From: Pseudomonadota bacterium
GTDB lineage: Bacteria > Pseudomonadota > Gammaproteobacteria > Burkholderiales > Burkholderiaceae_B
Length of the DNA: 29,166 nt
Reading direction: 5' to 3'
NCBI GenBank assembly: GCA_023432075.1
Contig: JAEYVD010000082.1
Coordinates: forward strand, 1 to 29,166
The notes under the pieces: model-generated
Told to the model about the DNA's origin: nothing
Database searches by the model: none
The model's input: the letters and a program-made list of their open reading frames with translations, nothing else
Translations under genes and position numbers: made by a program
Shown: in pieces, positions 1-6,534 of the stretch
Numbering within the stretch: the stretch's first letter is position 1
How the letters are laid out: every line of letters begins with the position of its first letter

Positions 1-5
1 TCCAG

Positions 6-36
6 TTCATGCAGATCGCGCAAAACTGGGTACAAT
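6..36 (+). promoter_or_regulatory. Probable promoter of the tRNA-Arg gene
   Basis: A good -10 hexamer, TACAAT, lies at 31-36, about 16 bases before the mature tRNA start. The -35 region (around 6-13, TTCATG or CATGCA) is a poor match. The position fits a tRNA promoter, but the call rests mainly on the -10 box. Confidence 0.4.
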
Positions 37-52
37 ACCGCCTCCTTGCGCT

Positions 53-127
53 GCGCCCGTAGTTCAATGGATAGAATGAGAGTTTCCGAAGCTCTTGATA
101 CAGGTTCGATTCCTGTCGGGCGCGCCA
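53..127 (+). tRNA. tRNA-Arg, anticodon CCG
   Basis: The sequence folds as a complete tRNA. The 7-bp acceptor stem GCGCCCG pairs with CGGGCGC, followed by discriminator G and an encoded CCA (125-127). The anticodon stem AGAGT/GCTCT closes the loop TTCCGAA, giving anticodon CCG, which reads the arginine codon CGG. The T-arm contains the conserved GTTCGATTCC motif. The 3' end of this gene is the integration site of the island to its right; integration left the tRNA intact because the element carries the same 3' sequence. Confidence 0.93.
100..127 (+). repeat. attL: tRNA-Arg 3' end, left boundary of the island
   Basis: These 28 bases recur at 14979-15006 with a single mismatch (G at 104 against A at 14983); the last 23 bases are identical. 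The repeat covers the T-arm and acceptor 3' strand of the tRNA, a classical target of tyrosine integrases. The integrase gene ends 78 bases to the right. Together these define an integrated element of about 14.9 kb. Confidence 0.9.
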
Positions 128-205
128 TAGAATCAACAACTTAGCTTTTTTTGGGTCTTTTTTGGGCCCAAACTTCGCCAAATAGCGCGAGTTCTTTGGG
201 CTCCT

Positions 206-1375
206 TCAGGCCTCTTCAGTAGGCAAATGGTCAGCGTACAGGGCGGCCATTTTCGCTTTCTCCCGTTGGTTGGATTCACCGTCGATCCATTTGGAATAGA
301 CGCGGAAGAACATCTGCGCATTCTTGTGGCCCATCTGCCGGGACAAGTAGCCGGGATTCATTCCGGCGTGCAGACCAAGCGTCGCGTACGTGTGCCGGGT
401 TTGACGCGCGTCCCGATCTCGGATGCCCAGGGCGGAGAGCGTCGGGCGCCACACCTTTTGCACTGCATCTGCTGTATCGACAAACGGTTCTCCTGTTTGG
501 GGATTCAGGAACACATGGCCCCGAGGGTCGAACGTCAACTGCTTCTGGCGTCGTAGCGCTTCAAGTGCCGGACCCTGCAGGTCCACATCACGGGACTTGT
601 ACGTCTTAGTCGCCTTGTTGTGACGCCTCACGCGCGCCTGGTCGATGCGGATTTGCTCTCTCGAAAGGTCTACGCGAGTCCACTGCAGCGCAATCTGCTC
701 CGATGGTCTCACGCCCGTGAAGAACGCGAGTTCGAAGTAATTGCGCCAAGCTCCGCCATAGTATTTGTCGACATGCTCGATGACCTGGAGCACTTCCGAC
801 ATGAGCAGCGGATCAGGTTCGGGCTCCTGGCCCTTGCGGCTTTCGATCTCCAGTGTGATGTTCTCCGGCACCTTTTTCATCTTGAAAGCCAACGCCCAAA
901 CCTGCCGGGCGGGCGTCATCACGTTGTTGAAGGTCTTGGCCGCCATCCGAGGAAATTCGGCCACGTCCAGCGCGAGTTCTTCGTAGGTGATCTCAGCGAT
1001 TGGGCGGTTCCCATACAGCGGTCGCCATCGCGAGTTCAAAAGATTCTCGTACTCGCTAAGCGTTGTGGCCGCTTTGTGACCGTTGAGCTTGAGCCACATA
1101 TCAGCCACCTCGTTAAAGGTGATTTCACGGGTGGCCGCCTCCGAGACAGGAATACTCGGCGACTCGGGAAAGTAGCGCGCGAAGTCGTTCCATGTAAAGA
1201 CACCCAACCCGATCGCCTGGAGGATTTCGGTTCGCATGCGCGCCGCAGCGCGGATGTTAGCGGCGGTAGGCTTCAGTGCTACGCGCTCGCGGAAGCGGCG
1301 GTCATTCCAGCGGAAGTCGATTCGGATCGACGCCGTCCGCGCGAGGATCCCTTCGAAGTGCTCTTTGATACCCAT
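206..1375 (-). CDS. int: Tyrosine-type site-specific integrase of the island
   Basis: This 389-residue protein should catalyse integration and excision of the island at the tRNA-Arg att site. Residues about 15-52 (SIRIDFRWNDRRF and onward) look like the DUF3596 arm-DNA-binding domain. Residues about 84-175 are a SAM-like core-binding domain. The catalytic domain follows, with box I Arg223 (TGVRPSEQ), a lysine in TKTYKSR (257 or 260), Arg327 in RQTRHTYAT (the first histidine of the usual HxxR is replaced, as is common in this branch), His350 (QMGHKNAQ) and nucleophile Tyr360 (RVYSKW). Length and catalytic set are complete, so it is probably active. The gene points at the tRNA, the usual arrangement for such islands. 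A decayed relative lies at 15163-15440. Confidence 0.95.
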   Translation of the reverse strand: MGIKEHFEGILARTASIRIDFRWNDRRFRERVALKPTAANIRAAARMRTEILQAIGLGVFTWNDFARYFPESPSIPVSEAATREITFNEVADMWLKLNGHKAATTLSEYENLLNSRWRPLYGNRPIAEITYEELALDVAEFPRMAAKTFNNVMTPARQVWALAFKMKKVPENITLEIESRKGQEPEPDPLLMSEVLQVIEHVDKYYGGAWRNYFELAFFTGVRPSEQIALQWTRVDLSREQIRIDQARVRRHNKATKTYKSRDVDLQGPALEALRRQKQLTFDPRGHVFLNPQTGEPFVDTADAVQKVWRPTLSALGIRDRDARQTRHTYATLGLHAGMNPGYLSRQMGHKNAQMFFRVYSKWIDGESNQREKAKMAALYADHLPTEEA

Positions 1376-1397
1376 TCGTCGTACGCTTCAAGGTTAA

Positions 1398-1653
1398 TGT
1401 GTTGGCGGTTATCTGAGTCCATACACCCAGGCGTTCTTCGACCTGGCCGATTGGATACGCCAAAGCGGCGCTCGGGTTTGGGTGGGAACGCTCGCGGTCG
1501 GAATCGCGATCCAACTGTCGTTTCCGTACCTGGACGGGCCAATACGAAGGGTATTGGACCGTTGGGGGCCATACAGCCTGTACCGGGATGTCCAGGGCAT
1601 CGGTGTTATCAGCACAGCGGCAACTGCGGTCAAACCACGGACCGGAAAAACGA
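1398..1653 (+). pseudogene. Possible coding remnant, hydrophobic, unrecognised
   Basis: The reading frame beginning after the stop at 1395 is open and has a protein-like composition up to about 1650 (GYLSPYTQAFFDLADWIRQ, then a hydrophobic stretch VGTLAVGIAIQL). It has no good start codon in this stretch. Near the A-run at 1646-1650 the coding character appears to pass to another frame. It may be a fragment of a conjugation gene upstream of the traffic ATPase. I do not recognise the family. Confidence 0.25.
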
Positions 1654-1875
1654 TGCAATTGCGCGAGGCTAATCGCCATCGTCGGCGTGGGCGGCCACCT
1701 GGCCGCGCATCTGCAACTGGACAACAGACAGGCCGTCTACGTGACCGGGAAAGCCGCGCCGGCCACTGGCGCTGGCCAGGGTATGCGTCTGCTGGAGATT
1801 TCTCCACCCTGCGCCACGTTCCTATCGCAAGAGGAAGAGACGTTCACCTATTGCCTAGACGAGAGGGCACCATGA
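1588..1875 (+). CDS. Small ORF translationally coupled to the traffic-ATPase remnant
   Basis: This is a 95-codon frame whose stop (TGA, 1873-1875) overlaps the ATG of the next gene (1872) in an ATGA junction, typical of an operon. The part after about residue 22 looks coding: a hydrophobic segment LIAIVGVGGHLAAH, then a soluble tail. The first 20 residues look less natural, so the true gene may start elsewhere or be a 5'-truncated fragment. By position it may be a small conjugative pilus or secretion protein, but no family is recognised. Confidence 0.35.
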   Translation: MSRASVLSAQRQLRSNHGPEKRCNCARLIAIVGVGGHLAAHLQLDNRQAVYVTGKAAPATGAGQGMRLLEISPPCATFLSQEEETFTYCLDERAP

Positions 1876-2515
1876 AGTTCAGCATTTTCCAATGGACTCG
1901 GCGATTGATGCGCGTGTTGCGCGTCGGTTTTCGCGAAGAAGAGCCGGCGCCTGTCCTGAGCATGTCGCTGACGCCTGTCCAAACTGACGACTCCCCGGAA
2001 GGTCATCTTGACTCATTTGAGGATGTTGAAAACATGCGTCCGGCCTTCGAACTTCTGCGCGTGGATTGGTGCGGCTCTGAAGCCGCTGCGAAAGCATGCG
2101 TAGCAGAACTCGAAGGCAAGCGGTATGTGGTCTTCGTCAAACAGGGGGAACAGGACTCCGACCTGTACCGTGCCGTCCTACTACGTGCTCGGGAAGCCGC
2201 CGGGCGCGACAACGTGGACGTGTACACAGTCAATCCCGTCGTGCTGCTTGCCTTGGTCCGGGAGCGCATGCAAGCCAAGGACGTTAAGCAGCGCACGTCC
2301 AGGACGCGCGCGCTTGGCGCACGCTCTGCGGTACGCGTGGGGTTCCATGATTTGTCCGCGTGGGGAATTCGTAACGGAGCGAGTGACATGCACCTGAACA
2401 TTGACACCACGGCGGCCATCTCTCATGTAAGCGCAACGATTGACGGGCAGTACACCACGCCCAAGCAACTGGCGATGCCGACCGAACGGCTCATTGAGAT
2501 GGGAAACGTTGCATG
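1872..2515 (+). pseudogene. 5' part of a T2SS/T4SS/pilus traffic ATPase (PilT/DotB-like), truncated
   Basis: The frame starts at ATG 1872 and encodes about 210 residues of N-terminal domain. Its most telling motif is GIRNGASDMHLNID near residues 168-181, the GASDIH-type signature found at the start of the N-terminal domain of PilT/GspE/DotB traffic ATPases. It is followed by ATIDGQYTTPKQ, where these proteins have the V-x-F-x-I-D-G strand. The Walker A and B core that must follow is absent. Around 2505-2520 the meaningful frame changes and the sequence becomes the end of a parB gene. The fragment cannot make a functional ATPase. It is a relic of the conjugation machinery. Confidence 0.6.
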
Positions 2516-2796
2516 GCTGGATCCCTTACTTCACCGCTCCGATGATTCTCGACTCGTTACCTGCGGCGCCACGCGCGTACCTTGCGCACGTGTCCAAGGA
2601 CCAAATCGCGGCTGTGGTCACCGATGCAGTGGACGCCGAGCAGGCGAAACCGTTGCTTGCCATGAAGAAGGCCCAGGCCGCCGCCGCAGCCGAGCAATTG
2701 CTGGTAGGGAAGAACTGGGTGCCTGAACTGATGCGCGTCCAACCTCTTCAGGTCGCAATGGCCGTGGAACACCCGATGGGAGAAATGGAGGAATAA
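2508..2796 (+). pseudogene. 3' fragment of a ParB-family partition gene
   Basis: In the frame ending at TAA 2796 the C-terminal 90 or so residues (from about WIPYFTAPMILDSL to the end) resemble the C-terminal region of ParB/RepB/Spo0J proteins of integrative elements. The signature run is AYLAHVSKDQIAAVV, then a KKA-rich helix, then NWVPELMR. The N-terminal nuclease-like and HTH domains are missing. The 5' side is fused out of frame to the traffic-ATPase fragment. The intact parB would have helped maintain the ancestral element. Family assignment is from motif memory only. Confidence 0.5.
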
Positions 2797-2804
2797 AAAG
2801 CCGC

Positions 2805-2829
2805 GCCCGCCCGGGAATGCCGGGCGGGC
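2805..2829. terminator. Strong GC hairpin after the parB fragment
   Basis: A perfect 10-bp stem (GCCCGCCCGG / CCGGGCGGGC) with a five-base loop lies 9 bases after the parB stop. There is no T-run on the plus strand, but the minus-strand copy is followed shortly by TTTTTATT. It may stop transcription mainly from the right, or act as a factor-dependent terminator separating the relic genes from the toxin-antitoxin pair. Confidence 0.5.
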
Positions 2830-2845
2830 AATCAAAAATGGCATC

Positions 2846-2874
2846 TTGCACCAACAATAAATTGTTAGTACAAT
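2846..2874 (+). promoter_or_regulatory. Promoter of the toxin-antitoxin operon
   Basis: TTGCAC (2846-2851) and TACAAT (2869-2874) are separated by exactly 17 bases, a near-consensus sigma-70 promoter. The predicted transcription start falls at about 2880-2882, on the ATG of the toxin gene itself, so the mRNA may be leaderless. Confidence 0.75.
2853..2874. promoter_or_regulatory. Overlapping palindromic operator within the TA promoter
   Basis: Three half-sites, ACAAT (2854-2858), ATTGT (2861-2865) and ACAAT (2870-2874), form two overlapping inverted repeats that share the middle half-site. The first palindrome (2853-2866) fills the spacer and the second covers the -10 box. This is the expected layout for autorepression by the ribbon-helix-helix antitoxin, alone or with toxin. 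Binding is inferred. Confidence 0.6.
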
Positions 2875-2880
2875 TAAATC

Positions 2881-3192
2881 ATGCTAACCGTTATCGAAAC
2901 CGACGAATTCAGCACCTGGGCCGCGAAGGTGTGGAGTGACTCCGAACGGGAGGCATTCGTAGATTGGATCGCGGCGAACCCCGAGGCCGGGGATGTTATC
3001 CCTGGCTCGGGCGGATGCAGAAAGGTGCGATGGTCCCGCGCTGGTATGGGAAAGCGGGGCGGTGCACGTGTGATCTATTACCTTCGGTTGGCCAGCGGCG
3101 AGGTGGTGCTGCTGATCGTGTACGCGAAGGCCAAATTCGACAACCTTCCTGCGTCCTTTCTCGCCAAACTCAAGGAGTGCTTTGATGCCTAA
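2881..3192 (+). CDS. RelE/ParE-family (HigB2-like) toxin
   Basis: This 103-residue protein is the likely toxin of a type II toxin-antitoxin pair. RelE/HigB toxins are small ribosome-dependent mRNA endonucleases. The fold is suggested by the opening TVIETDEFSTWAAKV, the GSGGCRKVRW strand, then GGARVIYYLRLASGEVVLLIVYAKAK, the characteristic central beta-strands of the family, and a C-terminal helix. Basic residues Arg47, Lys48, Arg50 and Arg63 are candidates for RNA contact. The start at 2881 fits the conserved N-terminus, although no Shine-Dalgarno can exist if transcription starts there. The gene precedes and overlaps its antitoxin by 8 bases, a toxin-first order as in higBA and brnTA. It probably stabilises the island. 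Confidence 0.85.
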   Translation: MLTVIETDEFSTWAAKVWSDSEREAFVDWIAANPEAGDVIPGSGGCRKVRWSRAGMGKRGGARVIYYLRLASGEVVLLIVYAKAKFDNLPASFLAKLKECFDA

Positions 3193-3466
3193 GAAACCAG
3201 ATGCCGAGATGGCCGAGTTTGAAGCCGCCCTGTTGCGCAGCGCCAAACAGGCTGTCGACGGTCAGTATGCTCGCGTGCATACGCCTGATGAGATCGTGCG
3301 GCGGCGTGGCCGACCCGTCGGCAGTACCGCCGCCGTCCGTAAATCCGCTACTACCATCCGCCTGGATGAAGAGGTCTTGGCTGCTTTCAAGGCTACCGGT
3401 CAGGGGTGGCAGACCCGCATGAACAATGCGTTGAAGGACTGGCTGAAAACTCACCAGATGACCTGA
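3185..3466 (+). CDS. BrnA-type antitoxin
   Basis: This 93-residue protein is the probable antitoxin and autorepressor. The C-terminal part, TTIRLDEEVLAAFKATGQGW followed by QTRMNNALKDWL, matches the ribbon-helix-helix/BrnA (DUF4415-like) antitoxin pattern, while the N-terminal half is a polar region with the RRRGRPVGS basic patch. I chose ATG 3185 because AAGGAG at 3172-3177 is a good ribosome site 7 bases upstream; a TTG at 3182 is also in frame. Translation is probably coupled to the toxin through the 8-base overlap. Pairing of a BrnA-like antitoxin with a RelE-type rather than a BrnT-type toxin is worth noting. Confidence 0.82.
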   Translation: MPKKPDAEMAEFEAALLRSAKQAVDGQYARVHTPDEIVRRRGRPVGSTAAVRKSATTIRLDEEVLAAFKATGQGWQTRMNNALKDWLKTHQMT

Positions 3467-3504
3467 TCGCTTTCCATGGACCCATGCGCAGAACAACCTG
3501 CGCC

Positions 3505-3540
3505 AAAGCAAAAGGCCGCCCTAGGGCGGCCTTTTGCTTT
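3505..3540. terminator. Perfect 36-bp palindromic bidirectional terminator
   Basis: The 36 bases are a perfect inverted repeat centred on CCTAGG. The GGCCGCCC/GGGCGGCC stem is flanked by A-rich and T-rich arms, so it works as an intrinsic terminator on either strand (stem followed by TTTTGCTTT). It lies 38 bases after the antitoxin stop and ends the TA operon. Confidence 0.85.
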
Positions 3541-3570
3541 GAATGAAACGACGGCTTTTGATCGGGGCGT

Positions 3571-3720
3571 CCAGTCCCACCGGCTGCGCCGGTGGGGCCG
3601 TCCTTCGGACTTCGTGAGCGCCCCCCGGACGCTCACAGGTGCCCTTAAAGTCCCCGGCGCCAGGGCGGCGGCGGGCCCCTTAAGGCCACCACACAGGACG
3701 CACCCTCCGGGTGCGGCCAT
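3571..3720. other. Non-coding multi-hairpin region
   Basis: Four short hairpins follow each other. CCCACCGGC/GCCGGTGGG at 3576-3596 has a 3-base loop. GTCC/GGAC is at 3600-3610. GTGAGCG/CGCTCAC at 3614-3636 has a 9-base loop. GCACCC/GGGTGC at 3700-3714 has a 3-base loop. A CCTTAA...TTAAGG pair (about 3643-3685) encloses the gap between the third and fourth. No convincing protein is encoded. It could be a structured RNA, a single-strand or transfer origin, or a regulatory region of the ancestral element. The function is unknown. Confidence 0.5.
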
Positions 3721-3876
3721 CTCCTTGATTTTTTTGGGTTTTTCGCTCGGCCAGTCGTTTCCTTTTGTCTGACAACTAAAACTCTGCGGACGACGAAGGC
3801 AGCGTGCCGTCTGGCTTGTAAGGCCGTGGCCTCGTATACAAAATAGATTTCGGACGCGCATGACGGGTGTCCGGTG

Positions 3877-3975
3877 ACATAACCGCGACATAACCGCGAC
3901 ATAACCGCGACCCAACCGCGACACAACCGCGACACAACCGCGACACAACCGCGACACGACCGGGACATGACCGAG
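3877..3975. repeat. Nine tandem 11-bp repeats (iteron-like)
   Basis: The unit ACAtAACCGCG is repeated nine times without spacers: three ACATAACCGCG, one ACCCAACCGCG, three ACACAACCGCG, then two diverged copies. The 11-bp period is about one turn of DNA, so a protein would find all copies on one face, as with iterons of replication or partition loci. It lies upstream of defence set A and downstream of the parB relic. Nothing else recognisable lies between 3976 and 4300 apart from the presumed promoter of the next operon. Confidence 0.85.
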
Positions 3976-4300
3976 ACTTAAGCGCGTGGAAATAGGCTCT
4001 ACGCCCCTCCCTCCCGCGATATAACGCGCTCTAGGTCATTGTTCGATAAACTTCGACGTTCTGCATATGTTGGTCGATGCCCTCCATGCGTTTCGCGACG
4101 CATAGGGCGAGCGAATCGGGAGCGATCAGCGCACGTTCGGACGCCCCTAATTCGGCCCCTCCAGGTCGTGGATCGAAGTTTCGGCCTAGCCTGAAAGCCT
4201 TCTCTGCCCTAGCGATCGAACTAGGACGTACCTTCTAGATGTGAGAAAATCGTAACATCCACTCCCGGGAACGGATGGCGGCTACAGTTTGGAATCAAGC

Positions 4301-5389
4301 ATGCATGATGACGAAATCGAGGGGTTGGATTCGACAGAGGAAGTAGCGTTTAACAGCTACTCTCTCGACTCTGTGTTTGTCAGAACAGAGCAGCGAACGC
4401 TGGCGGAGGTGGTCAAGCGCATCGAGGCGGGTCGTTACATCCTCGACCCCGAATTTCAGCGCGATTTTGTGTGGGCCGCGGACCGGCAGTCGCGACTCAT
4501 TGAGTCCTGCTTGATGCGCATTCCGCTTCCGGTCTTCTATGTCGCGGAAGAGCCGAATGGCCGCATCGTAGTGGTAGACGGACTCCAGCGACTGACTACG
4601 TTTCGGATGTTCCTTGCTGATAAGTTTGCACTCACTGGACTGGCCACAACAGATGCGTTGACCAAACACCCTCTAAACGGAAAGTACTTCAGTCAGCTTC
4701 CGATCAACCTGAGGGAGCGAGTCGAGGATACTCAACTGACTATTTACATTCTTGATCCAAGAGCACCTGAGCGTGCAAAGCTAGATATCTTTGATCGAGT
4801 AAATAGCGGAGTGCCACTGAGCCGCCAGCAGATGCGAAACTCCCTCTATAACGGTCGTGCGACAGAGTGGATTCGCAGTGCTGCAGCAAGTGAGGCGTTC
4901 CTATTGGCAACGGGGAACTCGCTCGATGTTAAGTCGATGCGTGACAGGGAGGCAATCAATCGATTCTGCGCCTTCTATTTGCTTGGGTATCAAGGATACC
5001 GCTCGGGTGACATGGACGGGTTTTTGGCACAGGCCTTGACCGTGATGAGTGAGATGTCTCAGTCGGACCTAAACGTTATGCATGAGCGGTTCGAGCGTTC
5101 AATGCTGGTCAACTACCTACTCTTTGGAGAGCACAGCTTTCGTAAATCGATTACGAAGGGTGAGAACGCAATCCGATCAAAGCCAAATATTTCTTTTTTT
5201 GACGTGGCATCGACCTACTTTGCCTTGCCTTGGAACGCTGATGCTGCCGAGGCTAATCCATATGAGGTCAGGCAGCGGGTCTCAAATGTTCTCTGCAAAA
5301 ATGCGTTCATAGAGGCCATCACGAACTCGACGAATAACAAACGTTCCGTAGAACGGCGATTTACGCTGTTCGCGGAGGCGCTGGACTAA
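4301..5389 (+). CDS. DUF262-family protein (GmrSD/ParB-Srx-like N-terminal domain), defence set A gene 1
   Basis: This 362-residue protein has a DUF262 domain at residues about 30-190. Its hallmarks are the PEFQRDFVW motif (50-58) and the VVDGLQRLTT motif (91-100, variant of DGQQR), which form the nucleotide-binding ParB/sulfiredoxin-like pocket. DUF262 is the N-terminal half of GmrSD-type type IV restriction enzymes, but the C-terminal DUF1524 HNH nuclease is absent here; the remaining 170 residues are helical and unrecognised. It may therefore be an NTP-binding sensor or effector that works with the ATPase encoded 2 bases downstream. I prefer ATG 4301; a TTG at 4289 is an alternative. It is the first gene of a three-gene operon and probably a phage or plasmid defence component. 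Confidence 0.8.
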   Translation: MHDDEIEGLDSTEEVAFNSYSLDSVFVRTEQRTLAEVVKRIEAGRYILDPEFQRDFVWAADRQSRLIESCLMRIPLPVFYVAEEPNGRIVVVDGLQRLTTFRMFLADKFALTGLATTDALTKHPLNGKYFSQLPINLRERVEDTQLTIYILDPRAPERAKLDIFDRVNSGVPLSRQQMRNSLYNGRATEWIRSAAASEAFLLATGNSLDVKSMRDREAINRFCAFYLLGYQGYRSGDMDGFLAQALTVMSEMSQSDLNVMHERFERSMLVNYLLFGEHSFRKSITKGENAIRSKPNISFFDVASTYFALPWNADAAEANPYEVRQRVSNVLCKNAFIEAITNSTNNKRSVERRFTLFAEALD

Positions 5390-5391
5390 AC

Positions 5392-6534
5392 ATGCTGACT
5401 ACGATCACTCTCGAGAACTTCAAGTGCTTCCGCAAGCTCGAGTTACCTATCTCGATGCTGACGTTGTTGACTGGTTATAACGCGGCAGGGAAGTCAACGT
5501 CGCTCCAAGGCTTGCTTTTGCCTGCGCAGGGGGTTCGACAACGACGCTGGAAGAGTGCTCTTTATGCCAACGGTCCTCTGCTCGAACTGGGCACGAGCAA
5601 TGAATTGTTGCGCGAAGGATCTGAAGGCTCGTTGTTTTCAATTGGTCTGCACCATTCACATAACGAAGAATTTGTGTGGGAGTTGACGCCCAGCGAAGAC
5701 GGGATTGGGCGTTTAGCGTCCAAGACTACGATCCGACTAGGAAATAACCGCTTCGTTGCGGCTCAAGATGTCGACGAAAAAGAATCGATGCTAGTTCGTT
5801 TTTTGCGCGACACAATGTACATCAGCGCTGAGCGCCGGATGCAGCAGGACTTCCACTTGGCACCCGAGAATCGAGAGCCAGATGGAGCTCCGGATGTGGG
5901 AGTGCGTGGCGAGTACGCGGCGTGGCAGCTTCACAAATGCGGAGATGATCTTGATGTTGATGCCCAACGCTTCGCCGAAGGTGAGTCGTCGCCAATCTTA
6001 CGCAAGCAGCTCAATGCGTGGGCCTCATACCTATTTGGCTTTGTCGAATTTAACGCACGTCGGCCTACCGTCTCCAGACAGATATGGCTGGAACTGCGCA
6101 CATCGCACACCGGTGCTTGGCGACGGTCCGCAAATATCGGATATGGGCTCTCATATGCATTTCCAGTTCTTCTCGCCGGGCTGGTAGCACAAAAGGGGCA
6201 AGCGGTCGTCGTTGACAGCCCTGAAGCACATCTGCACCCCATGGCCCAATCCAGGATGGGATACTTTCTTGCCTGCATGAGTCGGGCCGGTGTTCAAGTC
6301 ATTGTTGAGACCCACAGCGACCACGTCATAAACGGGGTGCGTCTTGCGGTGCAAGGAGAGAAGGCCTTGCCCGAAGACGTCGGATTGCATTTCTTCAGCT
6401 CACAGACTTCGGCCTCTGAAACGGTGAACGACATCATTACACCAATCATGGATTCTGGAGGCGGGATTAGTCACTGGCCTACTGGTTTCTTCGACCAGGC
6501 GGAACGAGACCTTTCTCGATTGGCAGGCTGGTGA
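5392..6534 (+). CDS. AAA/ABC-type ATPase, DUF3696-like, defence set A gene 2
   Basis: This 380-residue SMC/RecF-like ATPase has Walker A GYNAAGKST (28-36), preceded by the typical LENFKCFRKLELP start. The ABC signature-like NIGYGLSYAFPVL is at 248-260, Walker B VVVDSPEAHLHP at 272-283 (Asp275, Glu278), and the switch motif ETHSDHVINGVRLAV at 306-320. The C-terminal stretch resembles the DUF3696 tail. No TOPRIM or other nuclease motif follows, so the effector activity must lie in a partner. The gene starts 2 bases after the DUF262 gene and its stop overlaps the next start (TGATG), so the three products are probably made together and form a complex. It probably uses ATP to sense or move on DNA. 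Confidence 0.85.
   Translation: MLTTITLENFKCFRKLELPISMLTLLTGYNAAGKSTSLQGLLLPAQGVRQRRWKSALYANGPLLELGTSNELLREGSEGSLFSIGLHHSHNEEFVWELTPSEDGIGRLASKTTIRLGNNRFVAAQDVDEKESMLVRFLRDTMYISAERRMQQDFHLAPENREPDGAPDVGVRGEYAAWQLHKCGDDLDVDAQRFAEGESSPILRKQLNAWASYLFGFVEFNARRPTVSRQIWLELRTSHTGAWRRSANIGYGLSYAFPVLLAGLVAQKGQAVVVDSPEAHLHPMAQSRMGYFLACMSRAGVQVIVETHSDHVINGVRLAVQGEKALPEDVGLHFFSSQTSASETVNDIITPIMDSGGGISHWPTGFFDQAERDLSRLAGW

Noticed and set aside
620..1672. Plus-strand frame of 350 codons opposite the integrase
   Set aside because: It is antisense to a complete integrase with all catalytic motifs, is Arg/His-rich and has no recognisable domain.
3451..3957. Minus-strand frames encoding repeats like SRLCRGYVAVV
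   Set aside because: They are produced by the 11-bp tandem repeats, which read in any frame as periodic peptides; there is no start signal or domain.
3877..3975. CRISPR array
   Set aside because: The repeats are 11 bp and directly adjacent with no spacers, and no cas genes are present.
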